A stretch of DNA of 64,000 bases from Weissella soli (GTDB taxonomy: Bacteria > Bacillota > Bacilli > Lactobacillales > Lactobacillaceae): the NCBI RefSeq assembly GCF_001761545.1, contig NZ_CP017326.1, forward strand, positions 1,116,001 to 1,180,000, in the 5' to 3' direction. The notes under the pieces were generated by a model. The model saw nothing but the letters and a program-made list of their open reading frames with translations, did not search any database and had not been told where the DNA came from. A program made the translations under genes and the position numbers. Below, one piece after another: positions 1-8,760 of this stretch; position 1 is the first letter of the stretch; every line of letters begins with the position of its first letter.

Positions 1-1731
1 GGGATTCGGATGTTTACGCACATCATAATGAAATGAATTAGTGTAATAATCTTTATCTGTCACATCTGGAATGACGCCATAACGGGCTTTATCTAAACGA
101 CAGAACTTATCCGTCAATGACTCGGCTGGTGTTGAATAAAGTGAATAATGATAGCCATCTTCCGCCTCCCATGCCTGGCAAGCTGCATGCATGCGACGTA
201 CAATTTCTACCGTAAATGCATGCGCCGTGGCATTATGTTCCCAATTTGGACCATAAAATAAGGTGCCCACTTCATATAGGCCAATGTATCCCAGTGAAAT
301 TGTCGCCCGCCCCTTAGCAAATAGTTGATCCACCGCGTCAGTGTCTTGGAGCTTATGACCAAAGGCACCATTTTGATATAACACGGGAGCGTTTTCGGGC
401 ATCGCTTCTTTCGTACGCGCTAATTTCATTTTTAATGCCTTTTTAGCTAAAGCTAGGCGATCAACAAAAATTTCCCAAAATAAATCCTGATTGCCATGGG
501 CTTGAATGGCAATACGGGGCAAATTCACTGTCACCACCCCTAAATTCATCCGCCCAGAATTGATTTCCTCGCCATTAGCATCACGCCACGCTTGGAGAAA
601 TGAACGGCAACCCATAGGTGCTTTGAACGAACCGGTGATTTCAACGATCTTGTCATAGTTCAAAACATCCGGATACATCCGTTTGGCTGAACATTCAATC
701 GCAAGCCGTTTGATATCATAATTGGGTTCAGTTGGTTGCATATTGAGACCACGCTTTAAGGTGTAGACCAGCTTAGGAAAGATGGCCGTCCGATGATCAG
801 GTCCGATACCTTTAATGCGAATTTTTAAAATGGCGATTTGAATCTCACGTTCCAACCAACTGGTACCCAGTCCGAATCCCAAAGTCACAAATGGTGTCTG
901 TCCTTGTGCTGACGATAACGTATTGATTTCATATTCTAAGCCCTGCATGGCATCATAAATATCTTTACGTGTTTGTTTCTGGGCATATTGAACTCGTTGT
1001 TCAGCAGGCACCCACTGGTTAGCATCCACTAAATGCTTTTGATAATTCATGGCGGCATATGGTGCTAAAACCTGATCGACACGATTAGCGGATGTCCCAC
1101 CATATTGGGAAGAAGCGACGTTAGCAATAATCTGCGCCATTTGCGCGGTTGCCGTTTGGATTGACTTTGGTGATTCAACCTGGGCATTCCCTAGTTGATA
1201 GCCATGCGCCAACATATAATCAAAATCGACCAAACAACAATTGGTCATTGGTGACAACGGCGTATAATCCAGGTCGTGCCAATGCAAATCACCCCGAATG
1301 TGGGCTTTGGCAACTGTTTCCGGTAGCAAGCGTAACCCCGCTGATTTACCAACCATCCCCGCTGTCATATCACGTTGGGTATTAAACACCCGTGAATCTT
1401 TATTCGCATTTTCATGCAGCACCGCCGCGTCTTGAGTTGAAAAGGCGGATAACTTGTTCTCGAGGTTAAGCGCTTGGCGCCAGACCTCACCCTCTAATTT
1501 TTGAATCGTTGCATACCGTTCAGCAGCTTTTGGTGCCAACTCTTGCAACTGCGCGTAAACCACAGCATCGATCTCGCGGGTCGTGATTTGCGCTGAACTT
1601 GTGATGTTTTCAACTGCCGTTAAGATTTGTTGTTGATCTCTCCCAACGACACCTAATTGCTCCAAGATTAACTGCACCTTGTAACGCCGAAACGGCACCA
1701 ATTCACCAGACTTCTTCTCTATCAACATCAT
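1..1731 (-). CDS. nrdD: Anaerobic ribonucleoside-triphosphate reductase (class III), 3' end cut by window
   Basis: Oxygen-sensitive reductase that converts NTPs to dNTPs. The first 577 codons are present in an unbroken frame that runs off the left edge, so the C-terminal zinc site and glycyl-radical loop cannot be inspected. The N-terminus is an ATP-cone (about residues 1-95) and the catalytic barrel follows, with the stretch NSGRMNLGVVTVNLPR near residue 390. The start is the first of two adjacent ATGs, 8 nt after AAGAGGG. The activase gene nrdG is expected just outside the window. A terminator and a separate nrdH unit lie upstream, so it is probably transcribed from its own promoter in 1741-1875; I saw no clear NrdR box. 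Confidence 0.93.
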   Translation of the reverse strand, partial: MMLIEKKSGELVPFRRYKVQLILEQLGVVGRDQQQILTAVENITSSAQITTREIDAVVYAQLQELAPKAAERYATIQKLEGEVWRQALNLENKLSAFSTQDAAVLHENANKDSRVFNTQRDMTAGMVGKSAGLRLLPETVAKAHIRGDLHWHDLDYTPLSPMTNCCLVDFDYMLAHGYQLGNAQVESPKSIQTATAQMAQIIANVASSQYGGTSANRVDQVLAPYAAMNYQKHLVDANQWVPAEQRVQYAQKQTRKDIYDAMQGLEYEINTLSSAQGQTPFVTLGFGLGTSWLEREIQIAILKIRIKGIGPDHRTAIFPKLVYTLKRGLNMQPTEPNYDIKRLAIECSAKRMYPDVLNYDKIVEITGSFKAPMGCRSFLQAWRDANGEEINSGRMNLGVVTVNLPRIAIQAHGNQDLFWEIFVDRLALAKKALKMKLARTKEAMPENAPVLYQNGAFGHKLQDTDAVDQLFAKGRATISLGYIGLYEVGTLFYGPNWEHNATAHAFTVEIVRRMHAACQAWEAEDGYHYSLYSTPAESLTDKFCRLDKARYGVIPDVTDKDYYTNSFHYDVRKHPNP

Positions 1732-1875
1732 GCACACCCTCTTGTCATTAATTACAAAAGTAACTTTACGTTATATTTATAGGATTTAGTATACGCTGTT
1801 CGGCGTCGTGAAATTCTTCTAATTTATGAAGGTTTTGTGAATTATATCGCAGACTACTGCTGCCCTGAAACGCAC

Positions 1876-1913
1876 AAAAAAACCTGTCTGGCGAAGGCCA
1901 CACAGGTTTTTTT
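1876..1913. terminator. Intrinsic terminator after nrdH
   Basis: The arms AACCTGT and ACAGGTT continue into TGGC/GCCA and are flanked by A7 on one side and T7 on the other. It can act in both directions; on the minus strand it ends nrdH. Confidence 0.8.
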
Positions 1914-1925
1914 GAAGGTATTTAA

Positions 1926-2186
1926 TTATGCTAAACCACGGATTTTGTCCAAACGAAAACCAGTCCAGGCATCAGTCGCACCATTATCAATCTTGATCAC
2001 TGGCGCTTGCATGTAGCCTTCTTGCTTCAACATTTCGGCATATTCTGGTTCGTTATCGATGTTAATTTCATCGTAAGTCACACCCATTTGGTCGAATTGC
2101 TTCATCGTCATCATGCACTGAACACAACCGTTCTTGTGGTAAACCGTCACGTGTGAGCCCGTTCCTGGGGTAATAATTGCTGCCAT
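1926..2186 (-). CDS. nrdH: NrdH-like redoxin
   Basis: Small glutaredoxin-fold electron donor, usually for the aerobic class Ib reductase NrdEF. The 86-residue product has the redox pair C21-V-Q-C24, a cis-proline region (QAPVI, P62) and a C-terminal WTGFR motif that fits NrdH better than glutaredoxin. The ATG at 2186 is chosen because GGAG lies 9 nt upstream; an in-frame TTG at 2201 would overlap that ribosome site. No nrdE or nrdF is adjacent, so the gene stands alone between terminators. It has an extra 10 residues before the first beta strand. Confidence 0.85.
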   Translation of the reverse strand: MAAIITPGTGSHVTVYHKNGCVQCMMTMKQFDQMGVTYDEINIDNEPEYAEMLKQEGYMQAPVIKIDNGATDAWTGFRLDKIRGLA

Positions 2187-2261
2187 ATCTGATATCTCCA
2201 ATTTCTAGTTGACACTTCATTATCACTTACAAAATGTAAACTCTTATTAATGATTGTCACT

Positions 2262-2270
2262 AGTATACCA
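2262..2270 (-). promoter_or_regulatory. Extended -10 promoter of nrdH
   Basis: The minus strand reads TGGTATACT, an extended -10 box, about 75 nt before the nrdH start. The same nonamer occurs at the pyr operon promoter. No good -35 box was found. Confidence 0.5.
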
Positions 2271-2319
2271 CTAATTTAAATAACATTCTGTTACATTTTT
2301 TTGACAGGTTATGACACAT

Positions 2320-2355
2320 AAAAAACGTTTGCACGCATCTGTACAAACGTTTTTT
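2320..2355. terminator. Terminator after prfC and its coupled gene
   Basis: Inverted repeat AAACGTTTG/CAAACGTTT around ACGCATCTGTA, with an A/T tract on each side. It closes the prfC transcript on the minus strand. Confidence 0.8.
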
Positions 2356-2358
2356 CAA

Positions 2359-2577
2359 TTAACGCGTCACTAGCGTCGTCAAGGCACTCACCAATACCCA
2401 TAACATATAAGCGCTGAACAACCAGTGCATTGCTGTAAAGAGTTTTGGGAATGGTCGCAATAAACTATGCCCGGTCGTGTACACCATAGCTGGCACAATC
2501 ATCACCATCGCAAACACTTGCAAACCTAACAGCCATGAATGAACGATTGGTAACGGTAAGATTAAGGCTTCAATCAT
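2359..2577 (-). CDS. Small hydrophobic membrane protein coupled to prfC
   Basis: A 72-residue product I do not recognise. It has two hydrophobic spans (about residues 11-33 and 47-70) joined by a short basic loop (HSLLRPFPK). Its ATG overlaps the prfC stop in an ATGA arrangement, so it is almost certainly made by translational coupling, and it is followed directly by a terminator. No catalytic motif is visible. It may be a lineage-specific accessory membrane protein. Confidence 0.7.
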   Translation of the reverse strand: MIEALILPLPIVHSWLLGLQVFAMVMIVPAMVYTTGHSLLRPFPKLFTAMHWLFSAYMLWVLVSALTTLVTR

Positions 2578-4142
2578 AGCTTGGCCTCCAATTTCACATC
2601 AGGATACTTGTCAGCGAACCAGCGTTCAGCGAACATATTTTCAAACAAGAATACTGGTTGCCCAGCACGATCTCGGACTAACAAATTACGTGATGAGGCC
2701 ATCTTTGGATCCAATTGTTCTGGTACAATCCAACGTGCGATTTTTGAACCCATCGGCTCAAGGACGACGTCGGTATTATATTCATTCTCCATCCGGAACT
2801 GGAAAACTTCAAATTGCAATTGCCCCACGGCACCCAAAATATAATCGCCAGAATCCCAGGCAGTATACATTTGAATCGTACCTTCTTGGACTAACTGCTC
2901 GACACCTTTGTGGAATGACTTTTGCTTTAGCACATTTTTAGCGTGCACCCGCATGAATAGTTCCGGGGTAAAGGTTGGTAACTCTTCAAATTCGATCTTC
3001 TTTTTACCAGCAAAAATCGTATCACCAATTTGGAAATTACCGGTGTCATACAAGCCAATAATATCACCCGGTACAGCATTTTGAACATTTTCACGAGTAT
3101 CCGCCATGAATTGGGTCACATTTGATAGGCGGACCTTTTTACCAGTACGGGCCAAGGTAACGTCCATACCACGTTCAAATTCACCAGAAACCACACGGAC
3201 AAAGGCAATCCGATCACGATGATTTGGGTTCATATTAGCTTGAATCTTGAAAATAAAGCCAGAAAAGTCAGCATTGGTGGGCGCAATTTCCGTCTTTTCA
3301 ACTGTTTTCTTCGCTTGTGGGGCTGGTGCATAGGTCAAATAGGTCTGTAGGAATGTTTCGATACCAAACCCAGCTAAGGCCGAACCAAAGAAGACTGGGG
3401 TCAATTTACCATTCATGATGGCTTCTTCATCGAATTGATTACCAGCGTCTTTTAGCAACTCCACTTCTTCCAAGGTTTCCTGCCACAAACCATTTGCTTG
3501 CAATGGATTGGGTTCAGCCAAATCACCATCGGCACCCAATGCCAAGAAGCGCTCTGTGGCCGATGCGGGCCGATAGACTTCGACGTTGTTGTGATACAAA
3601 TCATACAACCCCGCCAAGATTTGTCCGGAACCAATGGGCCAATTCATTGGGTAAGCTTGAATACCCAAGACTGATTCCAACTCGTCAACCAAGTCAATGG
3701 CTTCCCGACCATCACGGTCCAACTTGTTGAAAAAGGTGAAGATGGGGATGTGGCGCTCTTTAACAATTTCAAATAACTTTTTTGTTTGGGGCTCAATACC
3801 TTTAGCCGAATCCACCACCATGATGACTGAATCGACCGCCATCAACGTCCGGTAGGTGTCTTCAGAGAAATCCTCGTGCCCAGGTGTATCCAAAATATTG
3901 ATCCGCTTACCATCAAAATCAAATTGCAGAACTGATGACGTCACTGAGATACCACGCTTTTGCTCAATCTCCATCCAGTCTGACTTGGCAAAGTTACCTT
4001 GCCGTCCCTTAACCGTGCCAGCTTCTCGCACCACGCCACCAAGCAATAACATTTGCTCAGTAATAGTCGTCTTACCAGCGTCCGGGTGGGAAATAATGGC
4101 AAATGTTCGGCGGGTATTAATTTGTTCTTCTAAACTTGCCAT
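2574..4142 (-). CDS. prfC: Peptide chain release factor 3
   Basis: GTPase that recycles RF1 and RF2 from the ribosome after termination. The 522-residue length is normal. The P-loop HPDAGKTT sits near residues 19-26, [14 protein letters not shown] is the G3 region and NKLDRDGR carries the NKxD box; EF-Tu-like domain 2 and the RF3 C-terminal domain follow. The ribosome site is unusual: AGGAG (4180-4176) lies 33 nt before the ATG, and a 9-bp hairpin separates them. Only a weak AGG is close to the start. Confidence 0.95.
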   Translation of the reverse strand: MASLEEQINTRRTFAIISHPDAGKTTITEQMLLLGGVVREAGTVKGRQGNFAKSDWMEIEQKRGISVTSSVLQFDFDGKRINILDTPGHEDFSEDTYRTLMAVDSVIMVVDSAKGIEPQTKKLFEIVKERHIPIFTFFNKLDRDGREAIDLVDELESVLGIQAYPMNWPIGSGQILAGLYDLYHNNVEVYRPASATERFLALGADGDLAEPNPLQANGLWQETLEEVELLKDAGNQFDEEAIMNGKLTPVFFGSALAGFGIETFLQTYLTYAPAPQAKKTVEKTEIAPTNADFSGFIFKIQANMNPNHRDRIAFVRVVSGEFERGMDVTLARTGKKVRLSNVTQFMADTRENVQNAVPGDIIGLYDTGNFQIGDTIFAGKKKIEFEELPTFTPELFMRVHAKNVLKQKSFHKGVEQLVQEGTIQMYTAWDSGDYILGAVGQLQFEVFQFRMENEYNTDVVLEPMGSKIARWIVPEQLDPKMASSRNLLVRDRAGQPVFLFENMFAERWFADKYPDVKLEAKL

Positions 4143-4180
4143 ATACCTATTATTCGTAGCAATTTGCCACGAATACTCCT
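4143..4180 (-). promoter_or_regulatory. Structured prfC leader: Shine-Dalgarno, hairpin, possible mini-ORF
   Basis: On the minus strand AGGAG (4180-4176) is followed by a hairpin with arms ATTCGTGGC and GCTACGAAT (4174-4152, one G-U pair, 5-nt loop), then AATAGGTAT and the prfC ATG. Folding would bring AGGAG to about 10 nt from the start. Alternatively, AGGAG serves a seven-codon frame GTG...TAA at 4170-4150 that encodes MANCYE. The sequence is certain; the role is inferred. Confidence 0.45.
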
Positions 4181-4269
4181 AATCTATCCTATATTCAAAG
4201 CGTGCGATTGATTCTTAATCAACTTTACGACCTTTACGTTTTTTTAAACAACTTAACTATTAGTTTACC

Positions 4270-4303
4270 TAAAAAACACCCGCTATTCAATATAGTGGGT
4301 GTT
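4270..4303 (-). terminator. Terminator of coaBC-mvaS
   Basis: Minus-strand hairpin with arms AACACCCACTAT and ATAGCGGGTGTT, followed by a T run, shortly after the mvaS stop. Confidence 0.85.
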
Positions 4304-4344
4304 ACAAGTTTATGAAAACTCATTAAGAAGCGCACTCATCGGGA

Positions 4345-5511
4345 TTAATGTGCGACATATTGACGTTGTTGACGTTGTAATCCGGCTAAAACAAATTTGG
4401 CAGGGTCCTGTGAAATATCTAACACGCGATCCTCAGCACCACTTAACTGTTCGTTAAAGAGCTGTTCGTAGGCTGGGATGCTCAATTGTTGGCGCTTGGC
4501 AAACAACGTCTCAAGCTGACCGCTAACCAACCCTTGCTTAAAATCAGGTTGGACAATGGCTGAATAAAACTCACCCTCAGCTCCTGATCCGTATGAGAAA
4601 ATTCCTAAACGATCACCAGCTTGCAAAGTAGTCGAATTACTTAACAAAGATAACAAACTTAAATAAACGGACCCCGTGTATAAGTTACCAATGCGTTTGT
4701 TGTATACCCGACTTGCTTCAAACTCAGCCAACAAGGCCGCTTGTTGCGTTTCACTAGCTTCGGGCAAAATATCACGCAATGCCTTTAATCCTTGTTTTGT
4801 ATAAGGTAAATGGAACGCAAAGCCCTTGAAGTCATGAATTGTCCGGCCGGTGACCGCTTTATAGCGCTCCCAGAGCGTCTTAAAGAAATCACGGTACACA
4901 TCTGCTGAAAAATGACCATCAACCAACGCCTCAGTAGCATAAACGGGACGCCAAAAATCCATGATATCCGCTGATTTGAATTGATTATCACGTTCCAGGG
5001 TCACAATACGTGGATTCTCGGTCACTAACATGGCCACGGCCCCAGCACCTTGGGTCACCTCACCAGGTGTGTGCAAGCCATAGCGGGCAATGTCTGATGC
5101 CACGACCAGCACCTTAGACCCAGGATGCAAAGCGACATAGTCACGAGCTTGCATCAACCCATATGTTCCCGCGTAGCAGGCCTGTTTCATTTCAATCGTG
5201 CGCGTCCACTCATTCAATCCCAACAACCGTTGTAAATAGACAGCCCCAGACTTTGAGTTATCAATACCGGATTCAGTCGCAAAGATAATCGTGTCGATTG
5301 CTTGGCGATCGGCCGCTGTCAACATTTGATCAGCCGCATTCGCTGCCATGGTCACCACATCTTGGGTTGGCGGTACGACAGCTTGCTCAGTCTGTCCGAT
5401 ACCCACCAAATATTTACCCGGTTCTTCATTACGCGCACGGGCTAATTCCGTCATATCCGTATAGAGATGTGGCGCAAAAAAACTTATTTTATCGATCCCA
5501 ACTGGTACCAT
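4345..5511 (-). CDS. mvaS: Hydroxymethylglutaryl-CoA synthase
   Basis: Condenses acetyl-CoA with acetoacetyl-CoA to HMG-CoA, the entry to the mevalonate route of isoprenoid synthesis. The 388-residue length is normal. The nucleophile is C112 in KQACYAGT, and E80 in FATESGID matches the general base of bacterial enzymes. FHLPYTKQG carries the conserved histidine. AGGAG lies 7 nt before the ATG, inside the last codons of coaBC. Only one base separates the two genes, so translation is coupled. The other mevalonate genes are not in the window. Confidence 0.95.
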   Translation of the reverse strand: MVPVGIDKISFFAPHLYTDMTELARARNEEPGKYLVGIGQTEQAVVPPTQDVVTMAANAADQMLTAADRQAIDTIIFATESGIDNSKSGAVYLQRLLGLNEWTRTIEMKQACYAGTYGLMQARDYVALHPGSKVLVVASDIARYGLHTPGEVTQGAGAVAMLVTENPRIVTLERDNQFKSADIMDFWRPVYATEALVDGHFSADVYRDFFKTLWERYKAVTGRTIHDFKGFAFHLPYTKQGLKALRDILPEASETQQAALLAEFEASRVYNKRIGNLYTGSVYLSLLSLLSNSTTLQAGDRLGIFSYGSGAEGEFYSAIVQPDFKQGLVSGQLETLFAKRQQLSIPAYEQLFNEQLSGAEDRVLDISQDPAKFVLAGLQRQQRQYVAH

Positions 5512-5512
5512 T

Positions 5513-6718
5513 TTATTCTCCTTCGGTTAAATCAGCGGCCATGCGACGTACAATTTCACGTGCCACATTAATTTTGCTATCAAGTGCCAAAACTTCATTT
5601 GCAACACCAGGCTTCAAAATCGTGACCCGATTCGTATCAACACCAAAACCGGCATCATGTTGTGAGACATCGTTTGCAATCAACATATCAGCATTTTTCT
5701 TCTGCAATTTAACTTGCGCATGTGCAATCAAATCATTCGTTTCCGCTGCAAAAGCCACAATATACTGATGTTGCTTAAACTTACCCAATGAAGCAATGAC
5801 ATCAGGATTCTCAACTAACTTCAGTATCAATGGTGCCCCAGACTCTTTTTTAATCTTTTGGTCAGCGATATGGGCTGGGCGATAATCAGCCACCGCTGCA
5901 GCCATGACCACCCCAGTCGCTTCATCAAATCGATCCTGTAAAGCCCATAGCATACTCTCAGCACTTTTTACCTGAATGACATTGGCACCCACAGGAACAG
6001 GCAGGTCAACCGTTGAAATTAAATCAACCGAGGCCCCTTGTTCTAATAATGCTTGAGCAAAAGCATAGCCCATTTTACCTGAAGAGCGATTAGTAATATA
6101 GCGCACAGGATCCAATTCTTCCCGCGTCCCACCAGCCGTGACTAAGAAATGCTTTCCCTGTAAACGACCGCTCCGTTGCCGGAGTCGCATTTCTGCTTGT
6201 GCCATAATCTCGGCTGGTTCTGGTAACCGACCCCGGCCAGCGTATCCTTCAGCTAACAATCCCAAAGCTGGTTCAATCACAATGACGCCATCAGCACGTA
6301 ATTGGGCGACATTTCGTTGCACTGCAGGATTATCGTACATCTTCGTATTCATCGCTGGGACCACAATAATCGGCGTGTGGGCGGCTAATAACACCGTGGA
6401 TGCAGCATCATCAGCAATACCATTGGCCATTTTGCCAAGTATATTAGCAGTTGCTGGTACCACGAACAGATAATCAACCTGGTCGGCCAAATGAATGTGA
6501 CTAATTTCAGGGTCAGTGGGCGCCATGAACAAGTCTGTCAGCACTGGATTACCCGTCAGCGTCGCAAAGGTTTTTGGCGTAACGAATTCAGTGGCCGCAG
6601 CAGTCATCACCACATACACGTCCGCCCCCTGTTTCTTTAAAAGTCGGGCAAAAATTGCGCTCTTGTACGCAGCCACACCACCGGTAACCACAAGGGCCAC
6701 TTTTTTATTTTCAAACAT
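5513..6718 (-). CDS. coaBC: Bifunctional phosphopantothenoylcysteine decarboxylase / phosphopantothenate-cysteine ligase
   Basis: Catalyses two successive steps of coenzyme A synthesis. The 401 residues comprise an N-terminal flavoprotein decarboxylase (CoaC, about 1-185; TGGVAAYK near 12-19, catalytic-histidine region SHIHLAD and PAMNTKMYDN) and a C-terminal CTP-dependent ligase (CoaB, about 190-400; TAGGTREELDPVRYITN, AAAVADYRP, KIKK). It leads a two-gene unit with mvaS. Its promoter region is shared, divergently, with the tRNA-Glu pair. Confidence 0.95.
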   Translation of the reverse strand: MFENKKVALVVTGGVAAYKSAIFARLLKKQGADVYVVMTAAATEFVTPKTFATLTGNPVLTDLFMAPTDPEISHIHLADQVDYLFVVPATANILGKMANGIADDAASTVLLAAHTPIIVVPAMNTKMYDNPAVQRNVAQLRADGVIVIEPALGLLAEGYAGRGRLPEPAEIMAQAEMRLRQRSGRLQGKHFLVTAGGTREELDPVRYITNRSSGKMGYAFAQALLEQGASVDLISTVDLPVPVGANVIQVKSAESMLWALQDRFDEATGVVMAAAVADYRPAHIADQKIKKESGAPLILKLVENPDVIASLGKFKQHQYIVAFAAETNDLIAHAQVKLQKKNADMLIANDVSQHDAGFGVDTNRVTILKPGVANEVLALDSKINVAREIVRRMAADLTEGE

Positions 6719-6776
6719 GCTATTTACTCCAAATCGTTTTTCATAAAATCAATTTCAATTAATTTTATCATAGTAC

Positions 6777-6805
6777 TTGCAAAGCAAAAAACTATCTGGT
6801 AATAT
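6777..6805 (+). promoter_or_regulatory. Promoter of tandem tRNA-Glu genes
   Basis: TTGCAA (6777-6782), a 17-bp spacer and TAATAT (6800-6805), 21 nt before the first mature tRNA. It overlaps the AT-rich region expected to hold the divergent coaBC promoter. Confidence 0.6.
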
Positions 6806-6826
6806 ATTTTTTGTTGTTAAATAAAT

Positions 6827-6898
6827 GGCTCATTGGTCAAGCGGTTAAGACTCCGGTTTTTCACACCGGCATCCAGGGTTCGACTCCCTGATGAGCTA
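6827..6898 (+). tRNA. tRNA-Glu (anticodon TTC), copy 1
   Basis: A 72-nt cloverleaf with acceptor arms GGCTCAT/ATGAGCT (closing G-U), anticodon stem CCGGT/ACCGG with loop TTTTCAC giving UUC, and T arm CAGGGTTCGACTCCCTG. CCA is not encoded. Confidence 0.95.
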
Positions 6899-6922
6899 TT
6901 ATCAGTTTTTGCTGATATTTTT
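6899..6922 (+). terminator. Weak hairpin between the tRNA-Glu copies
   Basis: ATCAG/CTGAT arms with a T-rich loop, followed by ATTTTT. It could attenuate transcription or mark processing between the copies. Confidence 0.4.
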
Positions 6923-6936
6923 GCCATAACAACTCT

Positions 6937-7008
6937 GGCTCATTGGTCAAGCGGTTAAGACTCCGGTTTTTCACACCGGCATCCAGGGTTCGACTCCCTG
7001 ATGAGCTA
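6937..7008 (+). tRNA. tRNA-Glu (anticodon TTC), copy 2
   Basis: Identical over all 72 nt to the copy at 6827-6898, and 38 nt downstream of it. No separate promoter is evident in the spacer, so both probably share the promoter near 6777. Confidence 0.95.
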
Positions 7009-7009
7009 T

Positions 7010-7046
7010 CTAAAAAAACCTCCGATTTATTTCGGAGGTTTTTTAT
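7010..7046. terminator. Bidirectional terminator between tRNA-Glu and the trans-sulfuration gene
   Basis: Arms AACCTCCGA and TCGGAGGTT with A and T tracts on both sides. It serves the plus-strand tRNAs and the converging minus-strand gene at 7067. Confidence 0.85.
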
Positions 7047-7066
7047 GCTTTTAAGATGTTACCATT

Positions 7067-8182
7067 CTATTCACCACGACTTGCCGCAATGGCTTGTTTT
7101 AAATCAGCAATTAAATCAACTGTATTTTCTAACCCCACCGATACCCGAATCAATTGATCAGTAATCCCCAACGCCTCGCGCTGGGCTGCCGTCATATCAT
7201 GGTGAGTTTGGACTGCCGGTACCGTAATCAAACTCTCAACCCCACCCAAACTCTCAGCAAACGAGAACACGGTCAAATGGCGGAGAAATGCGTCGACCGA
7301 GTAGGCTGCATTCAAATAAAAACTAATCATGCCACCAACGCCTGGATATAAAACCCGATCAACCCCTGGCAAATCGGTTAAGACTTGGACCACTGCTTGT
7401 GCATTTGCCGTGTGCGTCTTCATACGCACATGTAACGTCTTTAAAGACCGAATCAATAACCAGCTATCGAATGGTGCTAGCACTTGACCAGTGGTGATTA
7501 AAGCGTCATCAAACGCGCTCACATACTGTTGATTTTTTAAAACAACGGCCCCGGCCAGAATGTCATTATGGCCACCTAAATATTTCGTTGCTGAGTGCAC
7601 CACAATATCCGCACCATCAACCAATGGTTGCTGATAAATGGGGGTCAAAAAGGTGTTATCAACCGCAATTAAGATATCAGCACGCACAGCCTTGACCGCC
7701 GCCACCACCGCTTGAATATCGATCACTTTCATGGTTGGGTTTGAAGGTGTTTCTAGCCAAATTAACTTCGTCTTGGGGGTGATTTGCGCAACCAAATCGA
7801 CCACCTTAGCGCCATTCCAAGTATCATACGCAATTTGATAATGATCGCGGAGCTGACCAAAATATCGAAACGTCCCCCCATACAAATCATCGGACGTAAT
7901 AAAATGTTCACCAGTCTGCAACAACGTTTGGAAAACTAATTGAATCGCTGACATCCCTGAACTAACCGCATAGGCTTTTTGACCAGTCTCTAACTGTGCT
8001 AATTGCGTTTCCAGGAGGGCCCGCGTCGGTGCGCTGACCCGGGCATAATCAAAACCGGTTGATTCGCCCAATCCAGGGTGTCTAAAAGCGGTTGAAAAAT
8101 TCAAAGAAGGTGAAATCGCACCGGTTCGATCATCCTCAGTCCGGTTCGCCCCCTGCACTAACTGTGTCTCAATGTTACTCAT
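7067..8182 (-). CDS. PLP-dependent trans-sulfuration enzyme (cystathionine gamma-synthase/lyase family)
   Basis: A 371-residue member of the Cys/Met metabolism PLP family. The cofactor lysine is in HSATKYLGGHND. SSGMSAI and ETPSNPTMK are family cofactor and substrate motifs. The family includes MetB, MetC and gamma-lyase, which interconvert homoserine esters, cystathionine, cysteine and homocysteine; sequence by eye does not separate them. GAGGAAA precedes the ATG. A T-box leader lies upstream, so expression should respond to an uncharged tRNA. It is monocistronic between the T-box and a terminator. Confidence 0.85.
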   Translation of the reverse strand: MSNIETQLVQGANRTEDDRTGAISPSLNFSTAFRHPGLGESTGFDYARVSAPTRALLETQLAQLETGQKAYAVSSGMSAIQLVFQTLLQTGEHFITSDDLYGGTFRYFGQLRDHYQIAYDTWNGAKVVDLVAQITPKTKLIWLETPSNPTMKVIDIQAVVAAVKAVRADILIAVDNTFLTPIYQQPLVDGADIVVHSATKYLGGHNDILAGAVVLKNQQYVSAFDDALITTGQVLAPFDSWLLIRSLKTLHVRMKTHTANAQAVVQVLTDLPGVDRVLYPGVGGMISFYLNAAYSVDAFLRHLTVFSFAESLGGVESLITVPAVQTHHDMTAAQREALGITDQLIRVSVGLENTVDLIADLKQAIAASRGE

Positions 8183-8280
8183 AAGATTTCCTCACTTCAC
8201 CAATGTTCTATGCGTTACCGACGTCAATTTTGCTATCAGACTGCTTGTGCATCAACCAAATCGCACTTTATCACGCAAAT

Positions 8281-8600
8281 AAAAAATCCCGCAAACCTTC
8301 AACTCGGTTTGCGGGACGACTACTCGTGTTACCACCCGTTTTTTGGACCATGTCACCACGCTCCACTCAAAACGTACAACTACTAATGAATCAACAGCAA
8401 TACGCCTGTACGATAACGGGTACATCCCGGGTTGAGCTTGCTATAAATAGTTCACTCCACCGTGACTCCAAGACCATTTTCGATCACTTCCTGATAGCTG
8501 CTCACACCATTTACAGCCTCTCTGTGTCAGTCTAACCAGACCTACCATTATCAATCCATAAACTACTTATCTCTTCTTAGTCATTTCCACTGTGCTTATG
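8281..8600 (-). promoter_or_regulatory. T-box leader with intrinsic terminator
   Basis: The minus strand carries the T-box core GGGTGGTAACACG (8337-8325), which can pair with a tRNA acceptor end, then a terminator with arms CCCGCAAACC/GGTTTGCGGG and T6 (8313-8281). Upstream is a Stem I region with AGAGAGG and GGTGTGAGCAGC. The specifier codon is not settled. I found no obvious Cys codon in the expected loop; an ATG at 8477-8475 would fit methionine. It precedes the trans-sulfuration gene. Confidence 0.88.
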
Positions 8601-8605
8601 CATGT

Positions 8606-8635
8606 ATCATAAAACGTACGCTTAATATTTGTCAA
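8606..8635 (-). promoter_or_regulatory. Promoter of the T-box transcript
   Basis: TTGACA (8635-8630), an 18-bp spacer and TATGAT (8611-8606), a few bases before the T-box leader begins. Confidence 0.75.
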
Positions 8636-8684
8636 TTGTTTTATCATTGTATTTTAATTTAAACACGAAACGACCCGCTGATAT

Positions 8685-8713
8685 TAAAAAATCGATGCGT
8701 TTTAGCATCGATT
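8685..8713 (-). terminator. Terminator of the membrane protein gene at 8761
   Basis: Arms AATCGATGC/GCATCGATT with a minus-strand T6 tail. Confidence 0.8.
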
Positions 8714-8760
8714 GTGATTCATTTCATGCGTTCTGCCAGTACGGCTTCAGACGCGCAACA

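Noticed and set aside
1741-1875. NrdR box upstream of nrdD
   Set aside because: No pair of near-consensus palindromes could be found by eye.
5298-5768. 156-codon plus-strand frame across the mvaS/coaBC junction
   Set aside because: Antisense to two clear enzyme genes; composition unlike a protein family.
6827-7008. Tandem tRNA-Glu as an integration site
   Set aside because: The second copy is a full, functional-looking tRNA and no integrase or repeated attachment core follows it; simple gene duplication suffices.
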